Shown one piece after another: positions 1 through 7,670 of a DNA stretch of 64,000 bases. Under the pieces are notes generated by a model. That model had not been told where the DNA came from. It did no database searches and worked only from the letters and a program-made list of their open reading frames with translations. The stretch's first letter is position 1. Each line of letters begins with the position of its first letter. Source of the stretch: Bacillus sp. OV166 (lineage in GTDB: Bacteria; Bacillota; Bacilli; Bacillales; Cytobacillaceae). A program made the position numbers and the translations under genes. The DNA lies in the NCBI RefSeq assembly GCF_900177675.1, contig NZ_FXWM01000001.1:1373001-1437000 (forward strand). Reading direction: 5' to 3'.

Positions 1-73
1 AAAGTTTAATACATCTTATAGAAAAACTAGAGAGAAAAAATAAAACACATTAACTTTTAGGAGGAGAATTATT

Positions 74-961
74 TTGTCAAAAGTAAAAGTTGCCGTTCTT
101 GGCTCAGGGAACATTGGTACAGATTTAATGATCAAACTGGGACGCTCTGAATATTTAGAGCTAACAGCTGTGATTGGGATTGACCCGCAATCAGACGGAT
201 TACGCCGTGCTAGAGAATTAGGTTATGCTGGGGTTGATACAGGAATTGATGGTTTTCTTGCAGACAAAACACTAGAAGCAGACATCGTTTTTGATGCAAC
301 TTCAGCCAAAGCTCATCTTTATAATGCAAAAGTGTTAAAAGAAGCAGGAATAAAAGTAATTGACATGACTCCTGCGGCTGTAGGCCCATATGTATGTGCT
401 GCTGTAAATATTGATGAACATTTAGATAAAGATAATATCAATTTAATTACCTGTGGTGGTCAAGCAACCATTCCAATGGTTCATGCAGTTCACCGAGTAG
501 CTCCAGTAGAATATGCAGAAATCGTTGCAACGATTGCGAGCTTAAGTGCTGGCCCAGGAACACGTGCAAATATCGATGAATTTACAGAGACAACTTCACG
601 TGCAATTGCTGAGGTTGGTGGTGCTAAAAAAGGAAAAGCGATAATGATTCTAAACCCTGCTGAACCGCCAATTATGATGCGTGATACCGTTTATACCCTT
701 GTTGAAGATGGAAAAATGGATGAACAAGCGATTAGGAAATCGATTGAGGAAATGACAAAGGTTGTTCAATCCTATGTTCCAGGCTATCGACTCCGCACAG
801 AACCAATTTTTGAAGGAAATAAAGTAACCATCTTCCTTGAAGTAGAGGGGGCTGGTGATTACCTTCCTAAATACGCAGGAAACTTAGATATCATGACATC
901 TGCCGGTGTTAAAATTGCCGAAGCGTTTGCTAAAAAATTATTAACGAAAGAAACAGTTTGA
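74..961 (+). CDS. acetaldehyde dehydrogenase (acylating)
   Basis: A 295-residue protein of the MhpF/DmpF/BphJ family, which oxidises acetaldehyde to acetyl-CoA with NAD+ and CoA at the end of aromatic meta-cleavage pathways. An NAD-binding glycine motif GSGNIG is seen at residues 11-16, and the catalytic cysteine lies in TCGGQATIP (Cys127). The start is TTG, chosen because a strong GGAGGAG lies just upstream. It is followed 23 bp later by the partner aldolase gene; in this family the two proteins form a channelling complex. The upstream genes of the pathway, if present, lie outside the window. Confidence 0.93.
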   Translation: MSKVKVAVLGSGNIGTDLMIKLGRSEYLELTAVIGIDPQSDGLRRARELGYAGVDTGIDGFLADKTLEADIVFDATSAKAHLYNAKVLKEAGIKVIDMTPAAVGPYVCAAVNIDEHLDKDNINLITCGGQATIPMVHAVHRVAPVEYAEIVATIASLSAGPGTRANIDEFTETTSRAIAEVGGAKKGKAIMILNPAEPPIMMRDTVYTLVEDGKMDEQAIRKSIEEMTKVVQSYVPGYRLRTEPIFEGNKVTIFLEVEGAGDYLPKYAGNLDIMTSAGVKIAEAFAKKLLTKETV

Positions 962-984
962 ACTGTAGAAAGGGGTAAAAAATA

Positions 985-2013
985 ATGACAAATGAAAGAG
1001 ATATTCTTATCACAGAGGTAGCATTACGCGATGGAAGCCATGCGATCAATCATCAATTTACAGTTGAACAAGTACTTAAGGTTGCAAAGGCATTAAATGA
1101 CGCAAATGTTCCTTATATCGAAGTATCACATGGAGACGGTTTAGCAGGATCTTCTTTACAATATGGACTTTCCCGTACAAATGAAATGGAATTAATCGAA
1201 GCAGCCGTTTCTGTTGCCGACAAATCCAAAATTGCTGTGTTACTTTTACCGGGAATCGGTACTTTACATGAATTAAAAGAAGCATCTAATTTAGGAGCAA
1301 AAATGGCTCGTATTGCAACACATGTAACAGAAGCAGACGTGGCACCACAACACATTGCCTACGCAAAAGAATTAGGGATGGAAACAGTTGGATTCTTAAT
1401 GATGAACCATATGGCACCTGTTGCTAAATTAGTAGAACAGGCTAAATTAATGGAAAGCTATGGAGCAGATTCAGTATACGTTGTTGACTCTGCAGGTTAC
1501 TTACTTCCAGACCAAGTTCGCGAACGTATTCGTGCTCTTAAACAATCCATTGGCGTTAATGTTGGTTTCCATGGTCATAACAATTTATCTTTAGCGATGG
1601 CCAATACACTTGCCGCAATCGAAGAAGGTGCGACTCGTATTGATGGCAGTGTTCGTTGCCTTGGTGCTGGTGCCGGTAATACACAAACAGAAGTACTTGT
1701 AGCCGTTTGCGAACGGATGGGTATTAAAACTGGGGTAGATTTATATAAAATGATGGACTTAGCTGAGGACATTGTGGCACCACTTTTACAAGTACCACAA
1801 GAAATCACGAAAGACAGCCTAACACTCGGGTATGCTGGTGTATATTCTAGCTTTGCTCTTCATGCAAAACGTGCAGCTGCAAAATTTGGTGTGGATTCAC
1901 GTGATATTTTAATTGAACTAGGAAAGCGTAAAGTAGTTGGCGGTCAAGAGGATATGATTGTTGAAGTGGCTGCAGAGATTGCTAAAAACAAGTCAAAGAT
2001 TGTTTTGGCCTAA
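985..2013 (+). CDS. dmpG: 4-hydroxy-2-oxovalerate aldolase
   Basis: A 342-residue HMGL-like TIM-barrel aldolase of the DmpG/MhpE family. It cleaves 4-hydroxy-2-oxovalerate to pyruvate and acetaldehyde, and the acetaldehyde is passed to the dehydrogenase encoded just upstream. Seen: the N-terminal ALRDGSHA signature that carries the metal-binding Asp, the GFHGHNNLSLA metal-binding His pair near residue 200, and the C-terminal helical domain that contacts the dehydrogenase. The ATG has an AAAGGGG ribosome site. It is co-transcribed with the dehydrogenase, judging by the short gap. Confidence 0.93.
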   Translation: MTNERDILITEVALRDGSHAINHQFTVEQVLKVAKALNDANVPYIEVSHGDGLAGSSLQYGLSRTNEMELIEAAVSVADKSKIAVLLLPGIGTLHELKEASNLGAKMARIATHVTEADVAPQHIAYAKELGMETVGFLMMNHMAPVAKLVEQAKLMESYGADSVYVVDSAGYLLPDQVRERIRALKQSIGVNVGFHGHNNLSLAMANTLAAIEEGATRIDGSVRCLGAGAGNTQTEVLVAVCERMGIKTGVDLYKMMDLAEDIVAPLLQVPQEITKDSLTLGYAGVYSSFALHAKRAAAKFGVDSRDILIELGKRKVVGGQEDMIVEVAAEIAKNKSKIVLA

Positions 2014-2062
2014 TAGTTATAACCCATTACAAATAGATTTATAGAACATTAAAAATAATAGA

Positions 2063-2104
2063 GTTGATGGAAGAGTGGACTAAAATGTATCCACCTCCAT
2101 CAAC
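2063..2104 (+). terminator. possible stem-loop after the aldolase gene
   Basis: The arms GTTGATGG (2063-2070) and CCATCAAC (2097-2104) are perfectly complementary, with further inner pairing between GTGG and CCAC. No T-run follows, so it is a weak or factor-dependent terminator or an RNA stabiliser rather than a classical one. Confidence 0.35.
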
Positions 2105-2153
2105 TAGCTTATATCGGAATGATTTAATTTATTTTCTATTTTAACTGCTTATG

Positions 2154-2195
2154 TAACCGTTTTAACCTTTAAGAAGAGATAGATAACCGTCTTAA
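2154..2195 (+). promoter_or_regulatory. direct repeats upstream of the GntP gene
   Basis: Two near-identical 12-mers, TAACCGTTTTAA at 2154 and TAACCGTCTTAA at 2184, lie exactly 30 bp apart, about three helical turns, 50-90 bp before the permease start. This spacing suits a regulator binding one face of the DNA. The regulator is unknown. Confidence 0.35.
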
Positions 2196-2242
2196 TTTCA
2201 TCTTAGTTGGAATTTACATCCTAGGAATAGAGGAGAAGTTTT

Positions 2243-3649
2243 ATGGAATTAGTTATTATATTATTAGCACTCGGAATGTTAATGTTTATTGCATACCGGG
2301 GATTTTCAGTTATCATGTTTGCACCGTTATGTGCATTATTCGCCGTCTTTTTAACAGACCCAGATTGGGTTCTTCCGTTTTTCTCCAATGTATTTATGGG
2401 GAAAATGGTTGAATATATTAAACTCTACTTTCCAATTTTCCTATTAGGGGCTATTTTCGGTAAAGTGGTAGAAATGTCAGGATTAGCTCGTTCAATTGCA
2501 TCTACCCTTATTCAGTTAGTAGGACGAAAACGTGCAATGTTGGTTATCGTTTTATTGTGTGCGATTCTAACATACAGTGGCATAAGTTTAGTCGTTGTTG
2601 CTTTTGCAGTATATCCATTTGCAGCAAATTTATTTAGACAGTCAGATATTCCGAAGCGATTAATTCCTGGTACGATTGCGCTAGGTTCATTTACCTTTAC
2701 GATGGATGCGCTTCCTGGTTCACCTCAGGTCCAAAACGTTATCCCAACTACTTTTTTCAAAACAGATCTTTATGCCGCGCCAACGCTTGGGATTATCGGT
2801 GCCATCTTTATCTTCATAATTGGGATGCTCTATTTAAATTCCCGTCGTAAAAAGGCAGAAAAAGCGGGCGAAGGCTATTATAGTTTCGGCACAATCAAAG
2901 AAAAACAGATCGACATTGATTTAGACCAAAATGAAAGTATAGCCCGTAAAATCTTGGCATTTGTTCCAGTAGTCCTTGTCGGTGTTTTAAATAAAGTGTT
3001 AACCACATGGATCCCAAAATGGTATCCTAACGGCTTTGATTTTTCTAAGATTGGCTTAAATTTTCCAAATATTGAAACTTCCCAGGTTGTCGGTATTTGG
3101 TCAGTTGAAATTGCTCTTATTGTCGGTATTCTTACAACCATTTTATATAATCGTAAACCCGTTGTTATGAATTTCAAGGATGGCATGAATCTTGGTATTG
3201 CTGGTGCATTATTAGCCATCATGAACTCTGCAACTGAATATGGTTTTGGAGCGGTAATTTCAAACCTACCTGGTTTTACGATGGCGAGAGATGGAATTGC
3301 TAAATTATTTACGAATCCTCTATTAAATGGAGCAGTTACAACGAATGTTCTATCTGCTATTTCTGGTTCCGCATCGGCTGGTATCGCCATATCACTTGGA
3401 ATTATGGCAGATAAATATATTGAATTAGCAACTCAATTCGGTATCCCGCTTGAAGTAATGCACCGCGTAATTTCCATGGCTTCAGGGGGTATGGATACAC
3501 TTCCACATAACGGAGCAGTCATTACGTTGCTTGCGATCACAGGCTTAACACATAAGCAGTCCTACCGTGACATTTTCGCTGTTACCATTATTAAAACAAT
3601 CGCTGCTTTCTTTATCATCGGCGTTTATTTAGTAACAGGTCTTGTTTAA
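2243..3649 (+). CDS. GntP-family permease
   Basis: A 468-residue integral membrane protein with about 12 hydrophobic segments, matching the GntP (gluconate:H+ symporter-like) family in length and pattern. Members carry gluconate, hydroxybutyrate, D-serine or other small organic acids by proton symport. The conserved region SGGMDTLPHNGAVI near residues 412-425 is visible. It follows the aldolase pair in the same direction but after 229 bp with its own candidate regulatory repeats, so it may be a separate unit importing a hydroxy- or keto-acid for the same pathway. The substrate cannot be told from sequence. Confidence 0.88.
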   Translation: MELVIILLALGMLMFIAYRGFSVIMFAPLCALFAVFLTDPDWVLPFFSNVFMGKMVEYIKLYFPIFLLGAIFGKVVEMSGLARSIASTLIQLVGRKRAMLVIVLLCAILTYSGISLVVVAFAVYPFAANLFRQSDIPKRLIPGTIALGSFTFTMDALPGSPQVQNVIPTTFFKTDLYAAPTLGIIGAIFIFIIGMLYLNSRRKKAEKAGEGYYSFGTIKEKQIDIDLDQNESIARKILAFVPVVLVGVLNKVLTTWIPKWYPNGFDFSKIGLNFPNIETSQVVGIWSVEIALIVGILTTILYNRKPVVMNFKDGMNLGIAGALLAIMNSATEYGFGAVISNLPGFTMARDGIAKLFTNPLLNGAVTTNVLSAISGSASAGIAISLGIMADKYIELATQFGIPLEVMHRVISMASGGMDTLPHNGAVITLLAITGLTHKQSYRDIFAVTIIKTIAAFFIIGVYLVTGLV

Positions 3650-3720
3650 GACTACAATTATTGAATGCAGATGGTAATCTTTCTTGTAGTTGGACTAGCC
3701 ATTTAGAATATGTATGAAAG

Positions 3721-3757
3721 CAATAACCCGATTGCAAATGGAGCAATCGGGTTATTG
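3721..3757. terminator. bidirectional intrinsic terminator
   Basis: A perfect 15-bp inverted repeat (3721-3735 with 3743-3757, 7-nt loop; one arm reads CAATAACCCGATTGC) between the convergent GntP permease and OhrR-type genes. The T-rich flanks are short. Confidence 0.75.
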
Positions 3758-3826
3758 TTAAGTCACCTCAAATAAAGAAACTCGTAATCTCTTCATAAAA
3801 TCCCACATGATATGATTGTTGTAAGT

Positions 3827-4252
3827 CTAATGTTCCCGTTCTTTCAACTTACTATGCAATTGATTCAATCGCACCATTAATTGTTTATATTCCTCGAGTT
3901 CAATATTACAGGATTGTATTTCTTCTCCAACTGTTTTTGTAATGGCTTGTTTTTCTTCCAGTGCTTTCTTTTGTAAATGGATATAGACTTTTCTCTCATC
4001 TGCCTTTGAACGTTCTTTTCTTAGCCAACCATTTGCTTCCATTCTTGTTAGCATGGGAGTCAATGTTCCAGTACCTAAACTTAATTTTTCTCCTATTTCC
4101 TTAACCGTTATACCATCTTTTTCCCATAATACTAATAGAACTAAATATTGAGGATAGGTTATTCCATAAGGTTGAAGTGCACTTGAATATAACTTATTGA
4201 ATTCACTTGCTGTTTCATAAACGGCAAAGCATAGTTGGTTTTTTAATAACAT
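3827..4252 (-). CDS. MarR-family transcriptional regulator, OhrR-like
   Basis: A winged-helix repressor of about 141 residues. The N-terminal NQLCFAVYETASEF with its cysteine, followed by GITYPQYLVLLVLWE, is the hallmark of the OhrR subgroup, in which that cysteine is oxidised by organic peroxides and releases DNA. I chose the ATG preceded by GGAAG; an in-frame GTG at 4273 would add 7 residues but has no spaced ribosome site. It lies 35 bp downstream of the peroxidase gene on the same strand (14 bp if the GTG start is used), so the sensor and its target form one operon, probably autoregulated through the palindrome upstream of the peroxidase. Confidence 0.9.
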   Translation of the reverse strand: MLLKNQLCFAVYETASEFNKLYSSALQPYGITYPQYLVLLVLWEKDGITVKEIGEKLSLGTGTLTPMLTRMEANGWLRKERSKADERKVYIHLQKKALEEKQAITKTVGEEIQSCNIELEEYKQLMVRLNQLHSKLKEREH

Positions 4253-4287
4253 GAAGTCTTCCAGGATGATCACCTTACTTTAATTAA

Positions 4288-4767
4288 TTATGAAAATAAT
4301 CTTTTTATATCCTTCTCAATTCTGCTTGGTTCAGTCGTGGGTGCATACCGTTCAATAACCTTGCCTTTAGGATCGACTAGAAATTTTGTGAAATTCCATT
4401 TAATATTTTTTGTAAGAGCACCTGGCTTCTGGTTCTTTAAATAAGTGAATAGGGGATCAGTATTATTGCCATTTACATCTATTTTAGCGAATATTGGAAA
4501 GGTTACCCCGTAGTTTAATTGGCAGAACTGAGTTGTTTCTTCAATATTAGCAAATTCTTGATTATTAAATTGATCACATGGGAAACCTAAAATCTCCAAA
4601 CCACTCTCATTAAACTTTTCATATAATTCTTGAAGTCCTTTGAATTGAGGTGTTAAACCACATTTACTAGCAGTATTCACAATAAGTAATGGCTTGCCTT
4701 CATAATCAATTAAAGATTTTTCCTCACCATTAGTCATCTTTACACTAAAATCATAAATCGTTGTCAA
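4288..4767 (-). CDS. glutathione peroxidase family protein
   Basis: A 159-residue thioredoxin-fold peroxidase of the BsaA/GpxA type. It has NTASKCGLTPQF, in which Cys36 replaces selenocysteine, and the WNFTKFLVD box containing the catalytic Trp/Asn. Bacterial members usually reduce organic and lipid hydroperoxides with thioredoxin rather than glutathione. The start is TTG after GGGGGAGA. It is the first gene of an operon with the OhrR-like regulator, and the operator and promoter are directly upstream. Confidence 0.93.
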   Translation of the reverse strand: MTTIYDFSVKMTNGEEKSLIDYEGKPLLIVNTASKCGLTPQFKGLQELYEKFNESGLEILGFPCDQFNNQEFANIEETTQFCQLNYGVTFPIFAKIDVNGNNTDPLFTYLKNQKPGALTKNIKWNFTKFLVDPKGKVIERYAPTTEPSRIEKDIKRLFS

Positions 4768-4804
4768 TTGATTCTCCCCCTTGGTTATTACTATGGAATT
4801 TTTT

Positions 4805-4842
4805 AGATTAAATCGTTTACGATTTAATCTTACGCGATTTAA
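4805..4842. promoter_or_regulatory. operator palindrome of the peroxidase/OhrR operon
   Basis: A perfect 26-bp palindrome spans 4805-4830: arm AGATTAAATCGT, 2-nt centre, then its reverse complement. A third half-site (CGATTTAA at 4835-4842) repeats the one at 4820-4827 with a 15-bp step. On the minus strand it overlaps the -10 of the peroxidase promoter. This arrangement fits a MarR/OhrR operator; binding by the adjacent regulator is inferred. Confidence 0.8.
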
Positions 4843-4855
4843 TTGAGTGTTGCAA
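4827..4855 (-). promoter_or_regulatory. promoter of the peroxidase/OhrR operon
   Basis: Read on the minus strand: -35 TTGCAA (4855-4850), a 17-bp spacer and -10 TAAGAT (4832-4827), about 60 bp before the TTG start. The -10 lies inside the operator region. Confidence 0.65.
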
Positions 4856-4927
4856 GTCTGAATTTGTTAACAGATGGATATCTGGAATGGAAAAGAGAAA
4901 GATAAAGATGAAAAGGAGGGTTTTCCA

Positions 4928-5155
4928 ATGGGTATAAATTTGTTTAATGGTAAAAATGGAGAAGAAAAGGAAATACTTAATGACGTTCTTGAGGATTCAA
5001 TCGAAAAGGAAGAAAATTTAATGCGGACATATCTTATAACTGCAGAAAGAATTCATGATGATGATGAACTAAAGGAACGCCTCGAAAACTTTGCCGAAGG
5101 AAATGCGAAACGAACCAAACAACTGATTGATGAACTCAATGAAATCAAGGAATAG
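4928..5155 (+). CDS. small acidic protein of unknown function
   Basis: A 75-residue highly charged protein (many Glu, Lys and Asp) that should be mostly helical, with no membrane segment or cysteine. I chose the ATG at 4928 because AAAAGGAGGG precedes it at good spacing; an ATG 54 bp upstream lacks a site. It is divergent from the peroxidase operon across the operator, so it might share that control. I do not recognise the family. The helical, rubrerythrin-like or hemerythrin-like feel is only an impression. Confidence 0.6.
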   Translation: MGINLFNGKNGEEKEILNDVLEDSIEKEENLMRTYLITAERIHDDDELKERLENFAEGNAKRTKQLIDELNEIKE

Positions 5156-5165
5156 TAAAATGTAG

Positions 5166-5202
5166 TGCTCATCTGTGAATAGACCAAGATGAGCATTTCT
5201 TT
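5166..5202 (+). terminator. intrinsic terminator
   Basis: The 9-bp stem TGCTCATCT (5166-5174) / AGATGAGCA (5187-5195) is followed by TTTCTTTTTT. It ends the small acidic-protein gene. Confidence 0.85.
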
Positions 5203-5316
5203 TTTACTTGCATAGGTTTCTATTGTTGTTCTGATTACCGCAATTATCCAAACATAAACCTTTTCTTTATAAACCAAAATAATATAGTTCACTTATACAT
5301 TCCAAAGGAGTTGGTC

Positions 5317-5730
5317 GTGTTGAAATGGCACAAAACGATACTTTCAATGATTCAACAGCGTCAAGATAAAAAGGTTGCGTTAGCTGTAGACACTTCCACG
5401 AATGAAGCCCCAAGCATATTAATCAATAACATAGTAAAACTGTTTGAACAATTAAAACCAGATACCATTTTGGTACAAGCAGATTTTAAAATTAGAAGTA
5501 CTACACCAATCAAAAGTGATACAATTAAATACTATACACATGGGAAATCTTCATATACTTTGGTGCTTGAGTGGGCAAAAGAAGAAAATATCGATACACT
5601 GTTTTATATTACCGATGTAACTGGCTTTATTTCAGAAGACATAGAAAATGTTAGTTATGAAATGATTTGGCTTGTACCTGGAGCTATTTTGCCAAGGGTT
5701 CCTTTTGGCAAAGCAATTAAAGTAGCCTGA
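5317..5730 (+). CDS. VWA-like domain protein (DUF2201-like), short form
   Basis: About 137 residues. The pattern VALAVDTSTN near the start, a central ILVQADFKI and a late YITDVTGF followed by IWLVPG and a proline-rich PFGKAIKV resembles the VWA-like domain found at the C-terminus of DUF2201 putative metallopeptidases. Here that domain stands alone without the N-terminal peptidase part. The start is uncertain: AAAGGAG ends at 5310, so GTG 5317 (spacing 6) or TTG 5320 (spacing 9) fit better than TTG 5311. The assignment is tentative. Confidence 0.6.
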   Translation: MLKWHKTILSMIQQRQDKKVALAVDTSTNEAPSILINNIVKLFEQLKPDTILVQADFKIRSTTPIKSDTIKYYTHGKSSYTLVLEWAKEENIDTLFYITDVTGFISEDIENVSYEMIWLVPGAILPRVPFGKAIKVA

Positions 5731-5790
5731 AAAGAATCCCTCACGAAAAGTGGGGGATGAACTCTTTCGGATAGGAGTTATGAGTTTTCA

Positions 5791-6399
5791 ATGAAAGAAT
5801 ATTATTATGATAAATTAATGGGGATAAAAACGGGAGGGGACCAAGAGGGATTTAATAAGTCCTTTCACTACCATCGTTATGAGCCAACGCCATATAGCGC
5901 CCTCGAAGAATTATTTAACAACTATAAATTAACTAGCCGTGATCGAATAGTTGACTTTGGGTGTGGCAAAGGGCGGTTAAACTTTTTTATTCATTATCTA
6001 TTTAATGCAATGGTTGTCGGCGTTGAAATGAACGAGGATTTCTATCAAGAAGCAATTGAAAATCGAACTAGTTATTTAAAGAAAACCAACACGAGAAATA
6101 GCAATATTGATTTTTATTGCGGTTTGGCGGAAGAATACCAGATAGACCCTTTTGACAATCGATTTTACTTTTTTAATCCGTTTTCGATTCAAATTTTTAT
6201 GAAAACCATTAATAATATATTACTATCGGTGGAAAAATCCGAGCGTAATATTGAATTGATTTTATATTACCCATCAGAAGATTATATTTATTATTTAGAA
6301 AACGATACCTCTTTTGAATTGAAAAAAGAAATCACGTTGCCTTACTTCTATGAACATAATTCTAATGAGAGATTTTTAATTTATCAATTAATCGTATAG
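5791..6399 (+). CDS. class I SAM-dependent methyltransferase
   Basis: A 202-residue protein with the Rossmann motif I VDFGCGKGRLNFF near residue 50, followed by the acidic motif II VVGVEMNEDF. This is enough for the fold; the substrate is unknown. NPFSIQIF in the middle occupies the place of the NPPY-like motif. The ribosome site ATAGGAG is about 13 nt from the ATG, longer than ideal. Its last 16 bases overlap the convergent UvrC-like gene. Confidence 0.8.
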   Translation: MKEYYYDKLMGIKTGGDQEGFNKSFHYHRYEPTPYSALEELFNNYKLTSRDRIVDFGCGKGRLNFFIHYLFNAMVVGVEMNEDFYQEAIENRTSYLKKTNTRNSNIDFYCGLAEEYQIDPFDNRFYFFNPFSIQIFMKTINNILLSVEKSERNIELILYYPSEDYIYYLENDTSFELKKEITLPYFYEHNSNERFLIYQLIV

Positions 6400-7463
6400 C
6401 TTTGCATTAATCTGTTTAGCTCATCGTCTAATTCGGCTGTGTTTTTAGTATCAAGCAATTGTTCAGAAATGACGATATAACTGCTGTTGCTTCCTTTTAA
6501 ATAACTATAGATAATCTGCGCGGCATCAATTTCATCTCTGCGTACTTTTTTTGATGAATTAACTTCTGTAGTTTTAAAAATGCTTAATATATTGGACTTG
6601 ATTGTTTCTCTCAATGACTCAATCTCAGACCATGAATATCTTTCACTAAAGAGTATTTTGTTCTTCTTAATTAGGAATAGTTTAAAAGTACTTTGATTTA
6701 AGGGTTCAACGACTGCGAGATTTTTATTACTTTCCATAAATTCAATCACTTTTTCTTTATAAAGAAGGGAGTGGATGGCATCCAACGTGTCTCTATACTT
6801 TGCAGCCACTTCAAAATCAAATTCTTCAGAAGCCTCTGTCATTCTTCTCTCCATAACTTCAAGCAGGCTCAAATCGGTGCCATGCAGTAAGCCGATAATC
6901 TTAGTTATGTTTTCATTATATCGATCAAGTGCATCTCCTCCTAAACACATACCAAGGCATAAACCTAAGGAATAATTTAAGCAGGGAGTGTTCTTGTTTG
7001 AAGGGCTGCTACAGCAGATCTTATAGAATTCCTTGATACCTTGGAGCGCTTTTTCGACAGTATGCTTGCTTGTATACGGACCAAAATAAAGACTGTTAGG
7101 ATTATCAGGACTGCTACAAGTATTGATTCTGTGATAGCCGGCATCCATTTCAATCATAATATAGATATAGGATTGAGGATTTTTCATCATTCTATTAAAA
7201 AGGGGCTTTATTTCACTGATTAATTTACATTCCAACATAAACGCTTCAAATTCTGTGTCAGTAAGGACATAGTCAAAATCCTTAAGGCTTGCTTTTAGCT
7301 TTATTATCTTTTTAGGATGGACCTTTGAATTTTGGAAGTAAGACCGCACACGATTTTTAAGGTTTTTTGCTTTTCCTACATATATAATTTGTGCTCTGGA
7401 GTCCTTCATAAGATACACTCCAGGGGAAGAGGGAAGGTTTTTTACCTTTTCTTTAAGATCCAT
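6384..7463 (-). CDS. GIY-YIG nuclease, truncated UvrC homologue (Cho-like)
   Basis: A 359-residue protein with the N-terminal half of UvrC. The GIY-YIG domain (about residues 10-95) keeps GVYLMKD, IIYVGKAKNLKNRVRSYF and FEAFMLECKLI, with the expected catalytic Tyr, Arg and Glu. A cysteine cluster (about 150-175) matches the UvrC iron-sulphur ligands, and a UVR/UvrB-binding helix pair lies near 205-240. The RNase H-like second nuclease domain and helix-hairpin-helix of full UvrC (about 590 residues) are missing. The start at 7463 is chosen for TGGAGG. It may make only the 3' incision, as E. coli Cho does. Confidence 0.85.
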   Translation of the reverse strand: MDLKEKVKNLPSSPGVYLMKDSRAQIIYVGKAKNLKNRVRSYFQNSKVHPKKIIKLKASLKDFDYVLTDTEFEAFMLECKLISEIKPLFNRMMKNPQSYIYIMIEMDAGYHRINTCSSPDNPNSLYFGPYTSKHTVEKALQGIKEFYKICCSSPSNKNTPCLNYSLGLCLGMCLGGDALDRYNENITKIIGLLHGTDLSLLEVMERRMTEASEEFDFEVAAKYRDTLDAIHSLLYKEKVIEFMESNKNLAVVEPLNQSTFKLFLIKKNKILFSERYSWSEIESLRETIKSNILSIFKTTEVNSSKKVRRDEIDAAQIIYSYLKGSNSSYIVISEQLLDTKNTAELDDELNRLMQSYTIN

Positions 7464-7494
7464 ATGAATACCTCCATTCACACTATATTTTATC

Positions 7495-7552
7495 ACAAAT
7501 AAAAAAGGTGCCCAGCCTTCACCATCAAGGGATGAGAAGACTAGACACCTTT
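7495..7552 (-). terminator. terminator-like GGTGYC/GGCACC hairpin
   Basis: An imperfect inverted repeat spans 7504-7552. Reading the minus strand, AAAGGTGTCTAG pairs with CTGGGCACCTTT, and a TTTTTTATTT run follows. It terminates the peptide transporter gene and belongs to the same GGTGCC/GGCACC hairpin family as the palindrome at 9358. Confidence 0.7.
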
Positions 7553-7570
7553 GAACTTAGATAACTGACT

Positions 7571-7668
7571 AGCTCAGCACCCCGCGGCTAGTGGACTTCG
7601 CCCTTTTCCCTACGATAAGTCAAAGTGCTCCAGTCCATACGCAGCTAAACGGGCGCCTACGCTTTTCT
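7571..7668. repeat. dispersed repeat ending GGGCGCCTACGCTTTTC
   Basis: A roughly 100-bp non-coding stretch that starts GCTCAGCACCCCGCGGCTAG and ends with GGCGCCTACGCTTTTCTTA. It is richer in GC than its surroundings. From memory, similar elements are scattered between genes in Bacillus and Geobacillus genomes. The last ~18 bp recur at 15081-15100. It lies just after the stop of the peptide transporter gene. Confidence 0.5.
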
Positions 7669-7670
7669 TA

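Noticed and set aside
2878..3390. 170-codon open frame antisense to the GntP gene
   Set aside because: It lies wholly within a well-supported membrane protein gene, has no ribosome site and no recognisable motif.
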